Source: Marasmius tenuissimus
Taxonomy: Eukaryota > Basidiomycota > Agaricomycetes > Agaricales > Marasmiaceae
DNA length: 64,000 nucleotides
Direction: 5' to 3'
Assembly (NCBI GenBank): GCA_029532415.1
Contig: JAQOTA010000054.1
Span: forward strand, 3,968,001 to 4,032,000
Shown here one piece after another: positions 11,747 to 23,705 of this stretch. Below the pieces are notes generated by a model, which was not told where the DNA came from, searched no databases, and saw only the letters and a program-made list of their open reading frames with translations. Both the position numbers and the translations under genes were made by a program. The stretch's first letter is position 1; the number at the start of each line of letters is the position of its first letter.

Positions 11747-12204
11747 GATGCAAGTACTAAGTACTACCCACCCACATCAACATGTACAACCATACAGCTT
11801 GCAGGTAAGCCCAGCCTACGCCCATATACATCTCCCGCCCCGCATCATCTCCATTTGTAACTATAAAGTTCTGTTGAACTGTTGAATGCAGCCGTCTCAC
11901 TTTACGCATTGGATCGTCTTTTCGAACCTTGCGGTTTTTTTACGTCCTTCCCGTTTTGTCTCCTGAATGTCTGCAAGTTCCATCGCTCTGTAGCTTCAGT
12001 TGGCAGCAAATATTGTCGTCTTGGCCGTTCCGTTGACAAAGAAAAGACGCAGAACTTCCGCAGTCCGAGACCCCTGTCGTACTCCTTCGTCATAACCTAT
12101 TGAATTATTTTGATCAACTCGGCTTGATCACCTGAAACTTTTTGATGATCTGGGGAAGGACCGCGTGTTCGACTTACGTAGTGAGGAACAAGCCCCGGAG
12201 GACA
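11747..12204. other. intergenic, trehalase promoter
   Basis: No gene is supported. Short overlapping frames around 11882-12110 have no family features. Confidence 0.5.
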
Positions 12205-12210
12205 TATAAA
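12205..12210 (+). promoter_or_regulatory. TATA box of trehalase
   Basis: TATAAA (within CATATAAAGG) lies about 70 bp before the chosen trehalase ATG at 12278. Confidence 0.5.
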
Positions 12211-12277
12211 GGATGGCGGGGAACGATGAGAGGGCCCTCCGAGTTGCTCGGCCACCCAGAACCAGGAGTTGCTCGCC

Positions 12278-15200
12278 ATGCTGACGCTTTTCGCCTCCAC
12301 TGCGTGTATTCTGCATGCAGCCTACGCGCAGTCCAGCAGTTCTGCTTCAACGAACGCGACTACCACTTCTGTTTCTCAAATTTCAGTATCGACTGTCGTA
12401 GCGAGCCCCACGGCTGCGAGTACTGCGGGCTTGCCTTCACAAGTTCCGATACCTCCAACCCAGGCGTGGTGTCCATCTGACATATTCTGTGCGGGAGAGG
12501 TGCGTTGCCGAGCTAATTCGAGACTAGGGATTGATTGACTGACACACGTTGAACAGCTTTTGCAAGAGGTCAACCTTGCGAACTTGTATGTCGATCAAAA
12601 GACCTTTGTGGACAAGGTGTGAGCCATCGTTGTTGTGTTTGAATTGGGGGTCTGATCAGTGTTCAAATAGCCCACAGTTGGTTCCAGTCGAGAAGTGTTA
12701 GACGCGTTCAGGGCGCTCGGCGACAACGCCACTGTGGGGCAAATCCAGAACTTTGTGAACACAAATTTCAAAGGGGAAGGGCTTGAATTGGAGGCCATCG
12801 TTCTCCCAGGCTTTCAAGAAAACCCACCTTTCCTGAACAATGTTACCGACTCGGTGGTCAGAGCATGGTCACAGACAGTTCACGGGTTCTGGACCGACCT
12901 CATACGTACCACCAACTCATCAAACCTGTGCAACGGAGTTCAATGCGAGAGCTCCTTGATTCCTCTAAATCACACCTTCGTTGTTCCAGGTAAGTGAAAT
13001 ACCCGACAACCTAACCGTAGCGTGCTGAATATGAATTTCTTTCTCCAGGTGGCCGTTTCCGAGAGCAATACTATTGGGATAGTTTCTGGGTTGTAGAGGG
13101 TCTCTTGGAGTCGCAGCTTTTCGGCATTGTGAACGAAACTCTTTACAATTTCATGGACCAACTCGATACTATTGGCTTCATTCCAAATGGTGGAAGAAAA
13201 TACTGTAGGCTTCGCCTTCATCGCGATGTTGTTCGTCGCTAAAGCTTACCCCCCCTAGACCTGAACCGCTCCCAGCCCCCTTTGTTCATTCAGGTTGGTG
13301 GACTCGAGATCTTACCCGTCTATTCCAACCTCGTATTGATGAACCTGGTACCACTTCAGATGCTTGCACGATATGTCACCGTAACGGGCGATCGAAGCCT
13401 ACTCGGTCGAGCTCTTCCTCTTGCTGAGGAAAGTTATCTTTTATGCGTCCAAAAATCGCGTATTAACGGCTTAAGCGTTCTCTATACAGAAAGAGTTCCA
13501 ATGGTGGCAAACCAATCGTACTGTGAACGTCACCAGTCCTTTCACGAACAAAACCCATGCCTTGGCTCGCTACGCAGTTGTGAACAGCGCACCACGACCT
13601 GAATCTTACCTCACTGGTCAGCCTTAACTTTTACGCTGAGTTCGGAGGATGCTAACAACCGAGCAGATTACGAAACTGCTAATGGACCTAATGTTTCTCT
13701 TAACGAAACACAACGAAGCGACCTTTATGCTGAACTTGCATCCGGTGCTGAATCCGGTTCGTTATGTTTTCCTGGCCGACCTTGTGAATCTGCTCACCGT
13801 ATCATATATAGGTTGGGATTATACCGCTCGATGGCTCACGAACATCACTCTCCACTCGGGAGACTTAACGTCGCTCAATCTCCGGAGCATCATTCCTGTG
13901 GATTTGAACAGTATTCTCTGTAAGCTGCCCATGAATAGCCCAGGGCTCAGGCCAAATTTAAAACGCCTTCTTAGACCACAATCATATCCTTCTCGCAAAT
14001 CTATACGGCAACTCCAACAGTTCCGCAGCCGGTAGACATCGAGCAGCTGCAGCGAGTCTTAAAGAGGGCATCCTTGATTTATTCTGGGACGCCAACAAGG
14101 TGAGCAGAGATTACTTGGACTATTAATAACATCTCTCAACCCCGAAATTAGACGGCCTTCTACGATTTCAACCTCAAGACCAAAGCCAGGAACGATGTAT
14201 TCTCAGTTGCCACATTCTATCCTTTCTGGAGCGGTATCATCCCCGACGAGGTTCTGGCAAGCCCAGACAAAGCATTCGCCGCTTTCTCCTCCGTCAATCT
14301 CGCTCTGAACCGTTACAACGGATCTTACCCTACTACCTTCCTCGATACCGGATTGCAATGGTAGGATTCTGTTTTGCGCCGCCCTTTCAACCTGCACAGT
14401 ACTAACGTACGCCTTCATTATCTTGAAGGGACGCTCCAAACTCCTGGCCCCCGCACAACTACGTCGTTCTTCAAGCCCTCCGAGCTCTCCCTTCCAACAT
14501 CACAAACACCTCGCTACCTAGGCCTGCCGAGGGACAGTCCTCTTTCAACCTCATTCCATCTGGCCAACTCGGTCTCGAGGAATCCCAGCTTCCAGGTCAA
14601 CCCGTATCTGCCTCCTCCAACGCTACAACCAGTGGTACCGGAGCCGACGTTAGCACACTGAACGGAACTGTCTTCAACGGCGGGAATGGTACTGAAGGCG
14701 AGGGCTGGGGTCAGCAGTTACAAAGAGAACTGGCAAATCGCTATATCGCGAGTGCTTTGTGCAGCTGGTAAGGTTTCCCTCCTCATTGTTCATTTCGTTC
14801 GTCTCTGATTTTGTGCGCGTACCAGGCGTGCTACGGGTGGAGAGATCCCTGGAGTTCTTCCCAGGTACTCCGATGCTGAGTTGAACCTCACCCAGAGCGT
14901 GGATCAGAAGGGAAATGTAAGTCGCTTGTTCCTAGTTGGTTGTCTCCAGTCACTCAATCGAATGATCACAGATGTTCGAAAAGTTCTCCATCATCGATAT
15001 CGACTCGGCTGGACGCGGAGGCGAATACACTGTCCAGGTGAGTGTTTGATCATCTTCATAAGGCTTTCAATTAACTTATGTTTGACCAGGCCGGATTCGG
15101 TTGGACGAACGGTGTGGCTCTCTGGGTGTCGAGTGTTTATGGAAACGTCCTTGTCGCACCTCAATGCCCGAATTTGACTGAGACCGTTACCGCCACTGGC

Positions 15201-15374
15201 AATGGAAACGGAAACGGCAATGGTAATGGGAACGGGAACGGTAATGGCAATGGCAATGGCAATGGGAACGGAGGATCGGGGAATGGTAGTAACGGTGCAA
15301 TGAGCCCTAAAGGTGGCTCGTTAGTGGCGATGGCGGGTGGAGTGTTCACCATGATCATGATCATGACTTTGTAA
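12278..15374 (+). CDS. secreted GH37 trehalase with GPI-like tail
   Basis: Hydrolyses alpha,alpha-trehalose to glucose; GH37. The start at 12278 gives a signal peptide (MLTLFASTACILHAAYAQ), then a Ser/Thr linker and QAWCPSDIFCAGE. Trehalase signature 1 is seen as PGGRFREQYYWDSFWVVEGL near 13050-13100, and signature 2 as GLQWDAPNSWPPHNYVVLQA near 14350-14470. Other conserved blocks are PFWSGIIPDEVLASP, GGEIPGVLPRYSD and GEYTVQAGFGWTNGVALW. The C-terminus has a (Gly-Asn)n stretch, a Ser/Gly linker and a hydrophobic end (VAMAGGVFTMIMIMTL), suggesting GPI anchoring and a wall-exposed enzyme. There are about ten introns and many N-glycosylation sequons. It would feed on trehalose outside the cell or in the wall. 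The assignment is firm; internal exon borders near 13440-13700 are approximate. Confidence 0.92.
15198..15272 (+). repeat. in-frame Gly-Asn hexanucleotide minisatellite
   Basis: Repeats of the type GGNAAY encode about a dozen Gly-Asn dipeptides in the trehalase C-terminal spacer. Third-base variation shows it is not perfectly homogenised. Length is probably polymorphic between strains (inference). Confidence 0.85.
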
Positions 15375-15699
15375 AGGATTTCTTTTTCATGTGGGACGAG
15401 GATCTCGGACGACTTGTAACTGTCTATCTATCAAAATTCATTTGTTGGAATACCTCTAAACCTGCGGAATCGTTGAGTCTCAGTCGCACTGACTGCAAAA
15501 GACTCCGTTTCCTACTCAATAGTGGGGTTGTCGACGCTTATAAATGAGAGCTGGGGGCCTCTGGGGACACTAGGTAGGGTGAACGATTTGAGGACGCTGC
15601 ACGGTCAATCCCACGAATTTGAGGTATCCATGGAACAATTTTTCGAAAGACCATATACATACGCCCATATCACACTCAATGAGTACATATTCCACGTTA
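15375..15699. other. convergent intergenic
   Basis: This is the tail-to-tail space between trehalase and arabinanase copy A. The last 60 bp (from about 15640) resemble the sequence beyond the stop of copy B near 18200, so the duplicated block extends past the coding region. Confidence 0.5.
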
Positions 15700-17422
15700 T
15701 CAAACAACAACCTATCAAAAAACAAGTATGAGTCCAGTCTGAGATTTCTACAGGTCATAGTCAAAAAACGTACCGGCCACCCAGAAGTGAAGTCGAGTCT
15801 GTTGATGCCGAGCTACAGTTCCGAAGTAAAACCCGTCAATGGAAATGCGACCGAAGGAAACGGCATGCAAACGACTTACGAAACTTCCACTCGAGGTGTA
15901 GTAGTCTGCGATTGTCGAAGAGTTAGCGGGGGCCATTGTCACAGATGAAAGAGACTACGACTTACGGTAGATGAGAATAGGACCATCTCCGTCGTCCATG
16001 ACGTCTTGGCCACCCGGACCGATAATCTGAAGGCAAAAGCACACGCTCAGAATGCTAGGCTCTCATAAGGGCGAAAGTGTATTCTTACGTTATCATGAGA
16101 GCTCAGCACGAGTGTCCCACCACCTGCAGTCAACGCTACGCCGCTCTTGTCGACGAATCCACCGTTGGGGCTATTTAGAACGAGAATGCCCTCATTAATG
16201 AGGAACCGTTATTTCTGAACAGTGATCGAGAGGCGTACTTGGAAGATCGTCCGACTCGGATGTTATATGTACTCGACGTTCCGGAGCAGCACTTGTCCCA
16301 GGAAGTGAAGAGGTAGTAGAAGTTACCGTTCTTGAAGACCGCACTGGCCTCGATGGCACCACCTGCTGCAGTGCGTTGAGCCAAGGAGGTGATTGCGGAG
16401 CCGTTGGGCTTTCCGGTGGAAGGATCCAGCCTGTGATGGCAAGTCAGGTGAGTGTGAGGAGCTGGGTGGACGAGGAAATTGGATACGAACTGGAAACTCT
16501 TGATTCCCGTCCAGAAGCTGCCGAGGGAGAGGTACCATGCGTTACCAACTGCATGGGAAAAGTTTCAGTACGAAAACTTCAGTGCGGAGTCATGCAGAGC
16601 AAATTGTACAGACCAACAAGCAAGTTCGGGTCAATGGCCTTTGAGAATGGTTTGAGCAAAAAATTCCCGAGGAAGTAACATAACGGCACTCACGTTGTAG
16701 TTGTTCGATCCGGACGTCTCCGTCACAAGACCTTGGTTGACGAAGCTTCCTAGAAAGCCATGAGCTCAAGAATGGCCTTCATGGGAGAACGAGAGAAATT
16801 ACCAGGTGCACCAGTAGTAGACTTCGCAAAGAAAATAGCGGACTGGAGGGGGTAAATTCAATTGACACAAGTAGAAAGACAAGAATAGAGGACAAACCTT
16901 CTGAGAGCCGAAAGTCGACGCGGCGTAGTACAGCTGGGTGCAGTCGAGTAAGTCAGTCGTTGGGAGGATATCGGGCTCGTCAAACTCACATAGAAAGTAC
17001 CCCCAGAGTAGTAGCAGTCCGGAGCCCACAGGTCGCTATGTTGTTAGGCAATTAAGACAGATTAAGACTCGCAGCATTACTAACGTGATGATGGTTGAAC
17101 TGACCCATTAGATTTTCCGGTGTATGCATCAGTCCACGAAGCACCGTTGGGCCACACCTTTCCCTCTAGTTTGAAGGCGGTACGGTCCGTGGATGAACGA
17201 ATAGGAATTCCTTGTCCAGTCGCTGTCCGTGCCCTTCAGTCAGTCAGGAGCATCGATCGACAGGGAGTAAATCTCACAAAAGACCCAGTATTTCCCGTTC
17301 TTGTCTTTGCACATGGTGGGGTCGTGGACCGCTGTGTCACCAGTGACGATTCCTGGTCCTGGAACCGCGCTCACCGTGGTGGCGGTAATGGCCAAAGCGA
17401 CAAGGGCTGTGAGAAATCGCAT
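15700..17422 (-). CDS. GH43 endo-1,5-alpha-arabinanase (copy A)
   Basis: Secreted arabinanase of GH43, cutting alpha-1,5-arabinan side chains of pectin. The start ATG at 17422 gives signal peptide MRFLTALVALAITATTVSA. It is followed by the catalytic-base motif TAVHDPTMCKDKNGKYW, then GIPIRSSTDR, ASWTDAY, DLWAPDCYYSGGTFY, YYAASTFGS and SAIFFAKSTTGAPG. Later come WYLSLGSFWTGIKSFQ, the acid region IEASAVFKNGNFYYLFTSWD, CCSGTSSTYNIRVGRS, GGFVDKSGVALTAGGGTLV, GPGGQDVMDDGDGPILIY, YYTSSGSF and LGINRLDFTSGWP. It has about nine introns. I chose the last intron (GTACGT..GATAG) because it gives GWPVVV then a stop in both copies. It is a tandem paralogue of the gene at 18263-19985, same orientation, with similar exon layout. 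No lesion was seen. Confidence 0.92.
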
Positions 17423-18262
17423 AGTCAAAAGTTGGGGCCGAAAGCAAGCTACCTATGAGGAGGTTCCGTCAACGAATTTATACCACCGTGTAAAAAGTCC
17501 CGATGATTTGGCAAATCGTTGGATATTCTTGGGGAGCCCCATATGTGCGCAAGGGTCTGGTGGATGCTCAAATGCTCAAGAAGGAATAGGATCGCGGCCC
17601 GTCAAATTCCGAAGCCCCGGTCAAACGAAGAGTCGAATGAAGGATCGGAAAATTATTCTGTTTGATGACGGAAGTATTGGTGTAACATGTGGGAGATTTA
17701 GAAATTAGACTAGGTTGCGATTGGGTTGCGATGGGCATTGTGATTCGTGCAGGGCCCAGGTGTGCCTCGGAGTTTGAAGTTTCATCGGCATGCCGGCAGT
17801 GCCTGGCAACCGTACGCGTCGCGTCGCGCGTTTGATGAAAAGCCTCGGAAAAGCACCCTCTCCGCCCCAAGGAAAGCACAGGTGTCAAGTAGTGGTCTCC
17901 AAGGTGCAAACACATTGTGAGTAAATCATGTCATTCACATACAGGATTGGAGCCGACATACTCCATTTTGCACTCTCGGAATTGCCCAAACCCCGGAGAA
18001 ACACCATTCTGGCTGGGTAGACTACTGGATAGGAAACCTTGTTGATCGATGATCGGAGAAGTTACGTCTGAATATGCTCTGGTAGACCCGCTTGTATCTC
18101 AGAAGTTAGAGCAAGTTATCGCATTTCAAGGAATATCAGAACTTGTGGAGAATGCTTGAAGGACGCTGCGCGATTACTTCTCAAGGCAACCATGTAAATA
18201 ACCATCGTCGAAGGTTCATATATACACCCAAAACACGCTGAATGAGTACATATCCCACGTCA
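17423..18262. other. intergenic between arabinanase copies
   Basis: This is the promoter of copy A and the 3' flank of copy B. No gene is seen. Sequence similar to the region just beyond the copy A stop reappears from about 18215. Confidence 0.5.
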
Positions 18263-19985
18263 TCAAACAACCACCTATGAACGGAGGCACCAGGTCAGTG
18301 GGCCGCGATCCATACAACCCATAACAACGAACGTACCGGCCACCCAGAAGAAAAGTCAAGTCTGTTGATGCCAAGCTACATTCCCAAGTCAAGTCCCATT
18401 AATGATGGAAACGCGAAGGGGAAAGGATCACATAAAAACGACTCACGAGGCTTCCACTGGGGGTATAGTAGTCTACGAATGGGAGAATAGTTAGTGAGGT
18501 CATTATCAGCGAACAGGCTGAAGGGACGTCACTCACGGTAGACGAGAATAGGGCCGTCACCATCGTCGAAGAGGTCTTGTCCACCTGGTCCTACGATCTA
18601 AAAGCAAATCGCACGCTCAGAGCGTTAGGTACTTGTCTGGCAATTCGAGTCATACCCTTACATTATCGTGAGTGCCCAACACTAGAGTTCCGCCACCTGC
18701 AGTCAGCGCCACACCGCTACTATCAACGAAGCCACCGTCGGGACTACGAACGAGACTCCCAGGTCAGGGGAAAGTACGGTTTCTGAGCAGTGAGCGAGAC
18801 GCACTTGGAAGATCTCCCGACTCGGATGTTGTATGTACTCGACGTTCCGGAGCAGCACTTGTCCCAGGAGGTGAACAGATAGTAGAAGTCGCCGCTCTTG
18901 AAGACTGCGCTGGCCTCAACGGCACCACCACCTGAAGTACGTTGAGCCAAGGAGGTGATTGAGGTGGTGGGCTTTCCAGTGCTAGGATCCACCCTGTTTA
19001 ATTTGAAGCCAGGTAAGTGTGAAGTAGTGATCTAAAATAGGCAAGGGATACAAACTGGAGGCTCTTGATTCCCGTTCCAAAGCTACCGAGGGAGAGGTAC
19101 CATATGTTACCGACTGCGTAGGGGATACTTCAGCACGGAAACCTCGGATGTGGATTCATGCAAGACAAGGCATACGGACCAACAAGCAGGTTCGGGTCAA
19201 TGGCCTTTCAATTGAGTTGGTTTGAGTAATCATTGGGATTGGGTGAGCTGGTGCAACTCACGTTGTAATCGCTCGATGAAGAAGTCGACGTCACAAGGCC
19301 CTCGTCAGACCAGCTTCCTGGGCAGTCGAATTGTTCTGAGCTGGAGAACGGTAGTCGCGAACGGTGAGACAACTTACCGGGAGCACCCGTAGTAGACTTT
19401 GCAAGGAAGATAGCGGACTGCAGGCCCGGAAAACCAGTTGATAGAAGTAGAAATACAGGAATGAAGGACACACCTTCCGAGAGCCGAAAGTCGATGCTGA
19501 GTAGTACAACTAAAAATAGAGTGAGCAGGTACTGGGTGGGTTCTGCATCCATCATGCTCACAAGGAAAGTACCTCCAGAATAGTAGCAGTCTGGGGCCCA
19601 TAAGTTGCTATTTGAACAAAGAATCAACAAGGCTTGCAACAGCACTAAAGCGACAGCTGCACTGACCCCAATCCGTCAGTTGAATTAGTGTACTCATCAG
19701 TCCACGGAGCACCGTTGGGCCATACCGTTCCCTCAAGTTTGAAGTCGGTACGGTCAGTCGAAGAACGGATAGAGATTCCCGGCGCAGTCGCTATCCGTAT
19801 GCTTCAGTCCAAAGTTACGCCAAAGTCTGAATCTCCTCACCAAAGAGCCAGTATTTTCCATCCTTGTCTTTGCACATGGTAGGGTCATGCACCGCGATAT
19901 CCCCGGTGACGATTCCTGGTTGCTGAGCCACGCTCACCGTGGTGGCGGTTATGGCCAGAGCAAAGAAGGCTGTAAGAGATCGCAT
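18263..19985 (-). CDS. GH43 endo-1,5-alpha-arabinanase (copy B)
   Basis: Tandem paralogue of copy A with the same motif order: signal peptide MRSLTAFFALAITATTVSVA, IAVHDPTMCKDKDGKYWLF, GISIRSSTDRTDFKLEGTVW, DLWAPDCYYSGGTF, ASTFGSRK, SAIFLAKSTTGAPG, EASAVFKSGDFYYLFTSWDK, CCSGTSSTYNIRVGRSS, GVALTAGGGTLVL and YYTPSGSL. It ends GWPVVV by the same terminal intron. The gene spans 1,723 nt, the same as copy A, so introns are nearly the same size in both. Catalytic-region residues are kept, so both copies look functional. Differences are scattered substitutions, consistent with a fairly old duplication. Substrate preference between copies cannot be told from sequence. Confidence 0.92.
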
Positions 19986-20554
19986 AGTCAGAAGGGGTGC
20001 CGATAGATATGCCTGTGCGGAAGTTCCACCAGTTGATTTATAGCAAATCCCCTTTCCCATATGCACAGGAATGCTCGCCGACTCGAGGGGGTAGCGGGTA
20101 ACTACACCCTTCAAATTGCAAATCCGAAGCTACTCCCGACTCCGTCCCATAGTGTCTGCGATGCGTCGGAGTAATCTCAATCAATACTCGTATGTCAGTA
20201 GAACCAGATCCAGGTCATCCCAGCTCTTCCTGCGAGAACCTTGCCCATTGAAGAATTGGTTGACCCGTGTAGGTACTTCAGACGGAAGTTGAAAAGCTGG
20301 CAGCAAATCGCGTCTCCATATGGGGAAGGCCAGGTAGAGCCTTTAGGTAGAGCCCACGCGTAAGAGGAATCGGTAGGCGCAAAAAATAAGTAACGGAAGT
20401 GTAGGGCCGCGATGGATAAGTAGAAATGGAGATATCGAAAGAGACACAAAGCGCGGTTGTCAGCTCGTGGGCCGTGGGCCGTCGCGGAATCCGGATGCTA
20501 AGCACCGTGGGACCCAATCAATAAGTAATTTAATTTTCAACCCTTTCATCGACG
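19986..20554. other. divergent promoter region
   Basis: This is the space between the starts of arabinanase copy B and the RPAP3-like gene. No gene is supported; overlapping minus-strand frames near 20195-20517 lack family features. Confidence 0.5.
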
Positions 20555-22021
20555 ATGTCCACAGAAAAAGCTCGAGTAGAAAAGGACAAGGTTCGTTGTC
20601 CTCAAAATCATCAATCATTTCACTTTATTGATCTCGATATCTTAGGGAAATGCTGCATTCAAAGCGGGCGATTATGCTACAGCAGTTGGACATTACAGTG
20701 CTGCGATAATACACGACAGAAACGATTTCACCTTGCCTCTGAATAGAGCCGCAGCTTACCTGAAGCTAGGCAAGTACGTTCTCGTTGAACCTGAACGGCA
20801 GATGGAACGCTAGAACGTCCTCTGCTTTCATTGCTCAATAGGAACGAGGATGCCTCGCGAGATTGCACAACCGTTTTATCGTTGAATCCATCAAATGTGA
20901 AGGCTCTGTTTAGAAGAGGACAGGCTAGAGTGGATATGGACAAGATCACAGAGGCTCGAGAAGGTACGCAAAAGTTTAGAATCCCTTTTGCCTTTCCCTC
21001 GATGATACTAATTCATTCGTTCAGATTTCGAAGCTGCGGAGAAGATTGAGCCAAACAATCGATCAGTGAAAGATGAGCTAGAGAAAATTCGTCAAAAGTT
21101 CGCAAAATCGACTGTAGTGCGTGAGCTCGAATCCCATGGCAAATAACCCGTCAATTGACTCTTTTAATCGTTGTATAGGTTCAAGGCAAGCCAGCACCTC
21201 GGAAACCGTTGGAGATTGCTCCAGGAGTTAGAAGACGCGTGCCAATCACTATCATCGAATCAGAGTCAGCAGCATCATCGAGCAGTGCACCTATTGTTGT
21301 CAGTGACCCCAAACCGGCACCTAGTGCAACTACACCGTCAGAGTCCACACCACCAGAATCTGCACCAGCTCTCGATTCTGCACTACCCAGTCATGAGGGT
21401 ACACCTAACGAGCCAACACCCGCTACCCCCAAGACCTTCCAAGATGCCAAAAAAGCACGCGATGAAGCAAAACCTCCCCCTCGCGTCGGTGGTGGCATCT
21501 TCCGTGCTTCAGGGAAGAACACAATCTTCGCTCGTGGCGACCCAACAACCCAGCAAGCGCCAGTTCCCGCACCTTCCCCTACCCCATCTAGTCAACCCAT
21601 TGCTGCGAAGTCGTTTGCGACTCTGTTCGATTTCAACAAGGCATGGTCGTCGACGGCCTCAACCGTGGATCGGTTTCAGTTGATCAGCGTAATTCTCTTC
21701 ATAAAAATATGGGAATACACACACTCACGACTGCTGTTCACATAGAATATCCAACCGTCGAACTACTCCACCTTCTTCAAAACTTCTCTAGAACCGACGC
21801 TCTTGATTTCTATCATCCAAGTCTACTATGATTTTCTGGGTTCACAGCCAAACACTGTCGCACAGATCAAGCGTAACATGGAAGGGTTCCTCCAGGTTCC
21901 TCGAATAACGACGTTAGCGTTATTCCTGAGTCGGGAGGAGAAGGAGAGGGTCGTTCAGCTGTTGGAGAAGGTGGATGATCAGACGCTGACAGATAGGTGG
22001 AAAGTTATCTTGAAGTTGTGA
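20555..22021 (+). CDS. RPAP3-like TPR co-chaperone (RPAP3_C domain)
   Basis: HSP90 co-chaperone of the R2TP type, used in assembly of RNA polymerase II, PIKK and snoRNP complexes (family knowledge). The N-terminal TPR block after MSTEKARVEKDK reads GNAAFKAGDYATAVGHYSAA, LPLNRAAAYLKLGKNEDAS, DCTTVLSLNPSNVKALFRRG and FEAAEKIEPNN: three TPR helices pairs over about 110 residues. A Pro/Ser/Thr-rich linker follows (APSATTPSESTPPESAP). The C-terminal RPAP3_C domain shows FNKAWSSTASTVDRFQLIS, FKTSLEPTLLISIIQVYYDF and TTLALFLSREEKERVVQLLE. It ends DRWKVILKL. The TPR plus RPAP3_C architecture is diagnostic. Introns number about six. Confidence 0.9.
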
Positions 22022-22040
22022 TTTGGGTGTGTAAGTAGAG

Positions 22041-22677
22041 TCAGGACGAGAATGTATTCGGTGTTCTGTTTGGAGCAGGATATTCGGACAAGACTACAGT
22101 CGGTTCTAGAGAGCCCGCCGGAATTGGCCTGGACAATCTTACGAGTCTGGGTGCCGCATCCGAGGTCTCAGACCACGAAGGGTCGCGTATCTTCCGTCTG
22201 TGAAGAACGTATTCGAGGATAGGATGAATGTGAGCACCTACACATCGGCTTTCCGCCGGATTTTCGATTCGCCTCGCGTTGAAGTCCTGGTGCAACATCC
22301 TTTTGCCGGCGTATACAAACGGTCTTGGAGCCCCGTCAGACGCCCAGTGTGAGTACGGAAGGAAATTCCAAGTTTTTGTAGGTTTTTGTATCAATGATAT
22401 CCGCAGCTAAATCGTCGTGTGAGTCTTTGGCAGGATGGGAACGATATGAATCTATGTACACGGTATATGTGATTCTGGGCGGTACGCCTTGTGGGTCTTT
22501 GTTCTTTCCGTGATTTATTCGTACTGATCGACTCTGGTTTAGAGCTGAAGCGACTCTTATTTTCCCATCCAACAAGAAAACTTTGTGCGCCCATGCGATG
22601 TCCAAGTCTGTCAGTCTCATCAGATGGACAGCTGCGGTGTTGATATGAAGTTGCAGTGCAACGTCCACAGAGTACAA
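22041..22677 (-). CDS. possible hypothetical gene
   Basis: Two overlapping minus-strand frames (22336-22677 and 22041-22394) may be exons of one gene. The upstream part includes HINTAAVHLMRLTDLDIAWA, HKVFLLDGKIRVASALN and RITYTVYIDSYRSHPAKD; the downstream part includes ENPAESRCVGAHIHPILEY. No domain is recognised and no clean splice joins them, so this could be a decayed gene or chance open frames. It is tail-to-tail with the RPAP3-like gene. Confidence 0.22.
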
Positions 22678-23705
22678 AACGGTCGATGTGCGGGGCGCCC
22701 GATGTAAGTAAATTTTGAAGCTTTTATTGGATCCGGAGAGTACACCATTGCAAACCCTCTCAGTCTTAGTTTTCTTAGAGCCGAGACATTCATGCTTTCA
22801 GTTTCATTGTCGACGCTACACGACGGGCTTGGATTCAGGCAGGCTCCCCCTTCCGTATCCTTTCGCGAGTAGTAAACACGTTGCGTGGGTATTGGTGGGC
22901 CCGAAGGGCTGGACTACCCATGTTTCAATGAATAGACATTTATTTAAATTAGGTGATCGACGCCGTAACCTCCTAACCTCGCCTGTTTCATGAAAACAAT
23001 TTCGCTCCTCAACGAGAAGCTTCGGAGGGCCTCGACGAGTTCACCGTTGTTCTTGGAGGCACTTGAGAGCGGAGCGGGACTTTGACGTACATCCCGGAAG
23101 TTCCTGGTCAACCATCAAACTTACTCCAAACCCCCGAAAGGACTGTTGAGCGCTTACGGTGGCTGCGACCCTCAAACGGTGCCTGTGAACTGCCGCCGGG
23201 GGTGGGCAACGTTGGCCGTCTCCGTTTGCCGGGGTCTCTCTGCCATGTGGCTTGTTGAATGAGGGGCCAGAATTGAAGCAAGGCAGAGCTGAGAGACTGG
23301 CGGGAAGCTCAATTCTTTGAGCGGACTTCTCGCATTGCTCAGACTACTGAGAAGATGAGTATACCGAGATACATTGTGATTTTTTTGTAGGAAACGTACA
23401 GAATTGACCACCGAAACCTGCCGAAAAGTGTCGCCAAAATCCAAGAATAGACCGGGTTATTTTTTGGCTGAGATCGGCAGCTGTCATGGGCGATGCTGTG
23501 CGCAGAACAAATAAATTGACGCGGGAAATTGGAAAAATATCTTCCTTGCTCCCTCACCACCATCACCTCGCCCTCACCGTTTCTTCCCTTTTCTTTTCCT
23601 CCTCCCCCACCAATCGCCATCAGGCTTCATCGCTGTCTAGAAAGCTAATTCACTCCTTACCTTCTACAACTTACTCTTATTATCAGCTTTTAACGACCTA
23701 TTGAT
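22678..23705. other. glyoxal oxidase promoter and leader
   Basis: No gene is seen. The last 160 bp before the ATG are strongly pyrimidine-rich (from about 23545), as in many highly expressed fungal core promoters. Confidence 0.5.

Noticed and set aside
15161..15364. Pro/Leu-rich minus-strand frame
   Set aside because: It is only the complement of the Gly-Asn repeat and GPI-like tail of trehalase.
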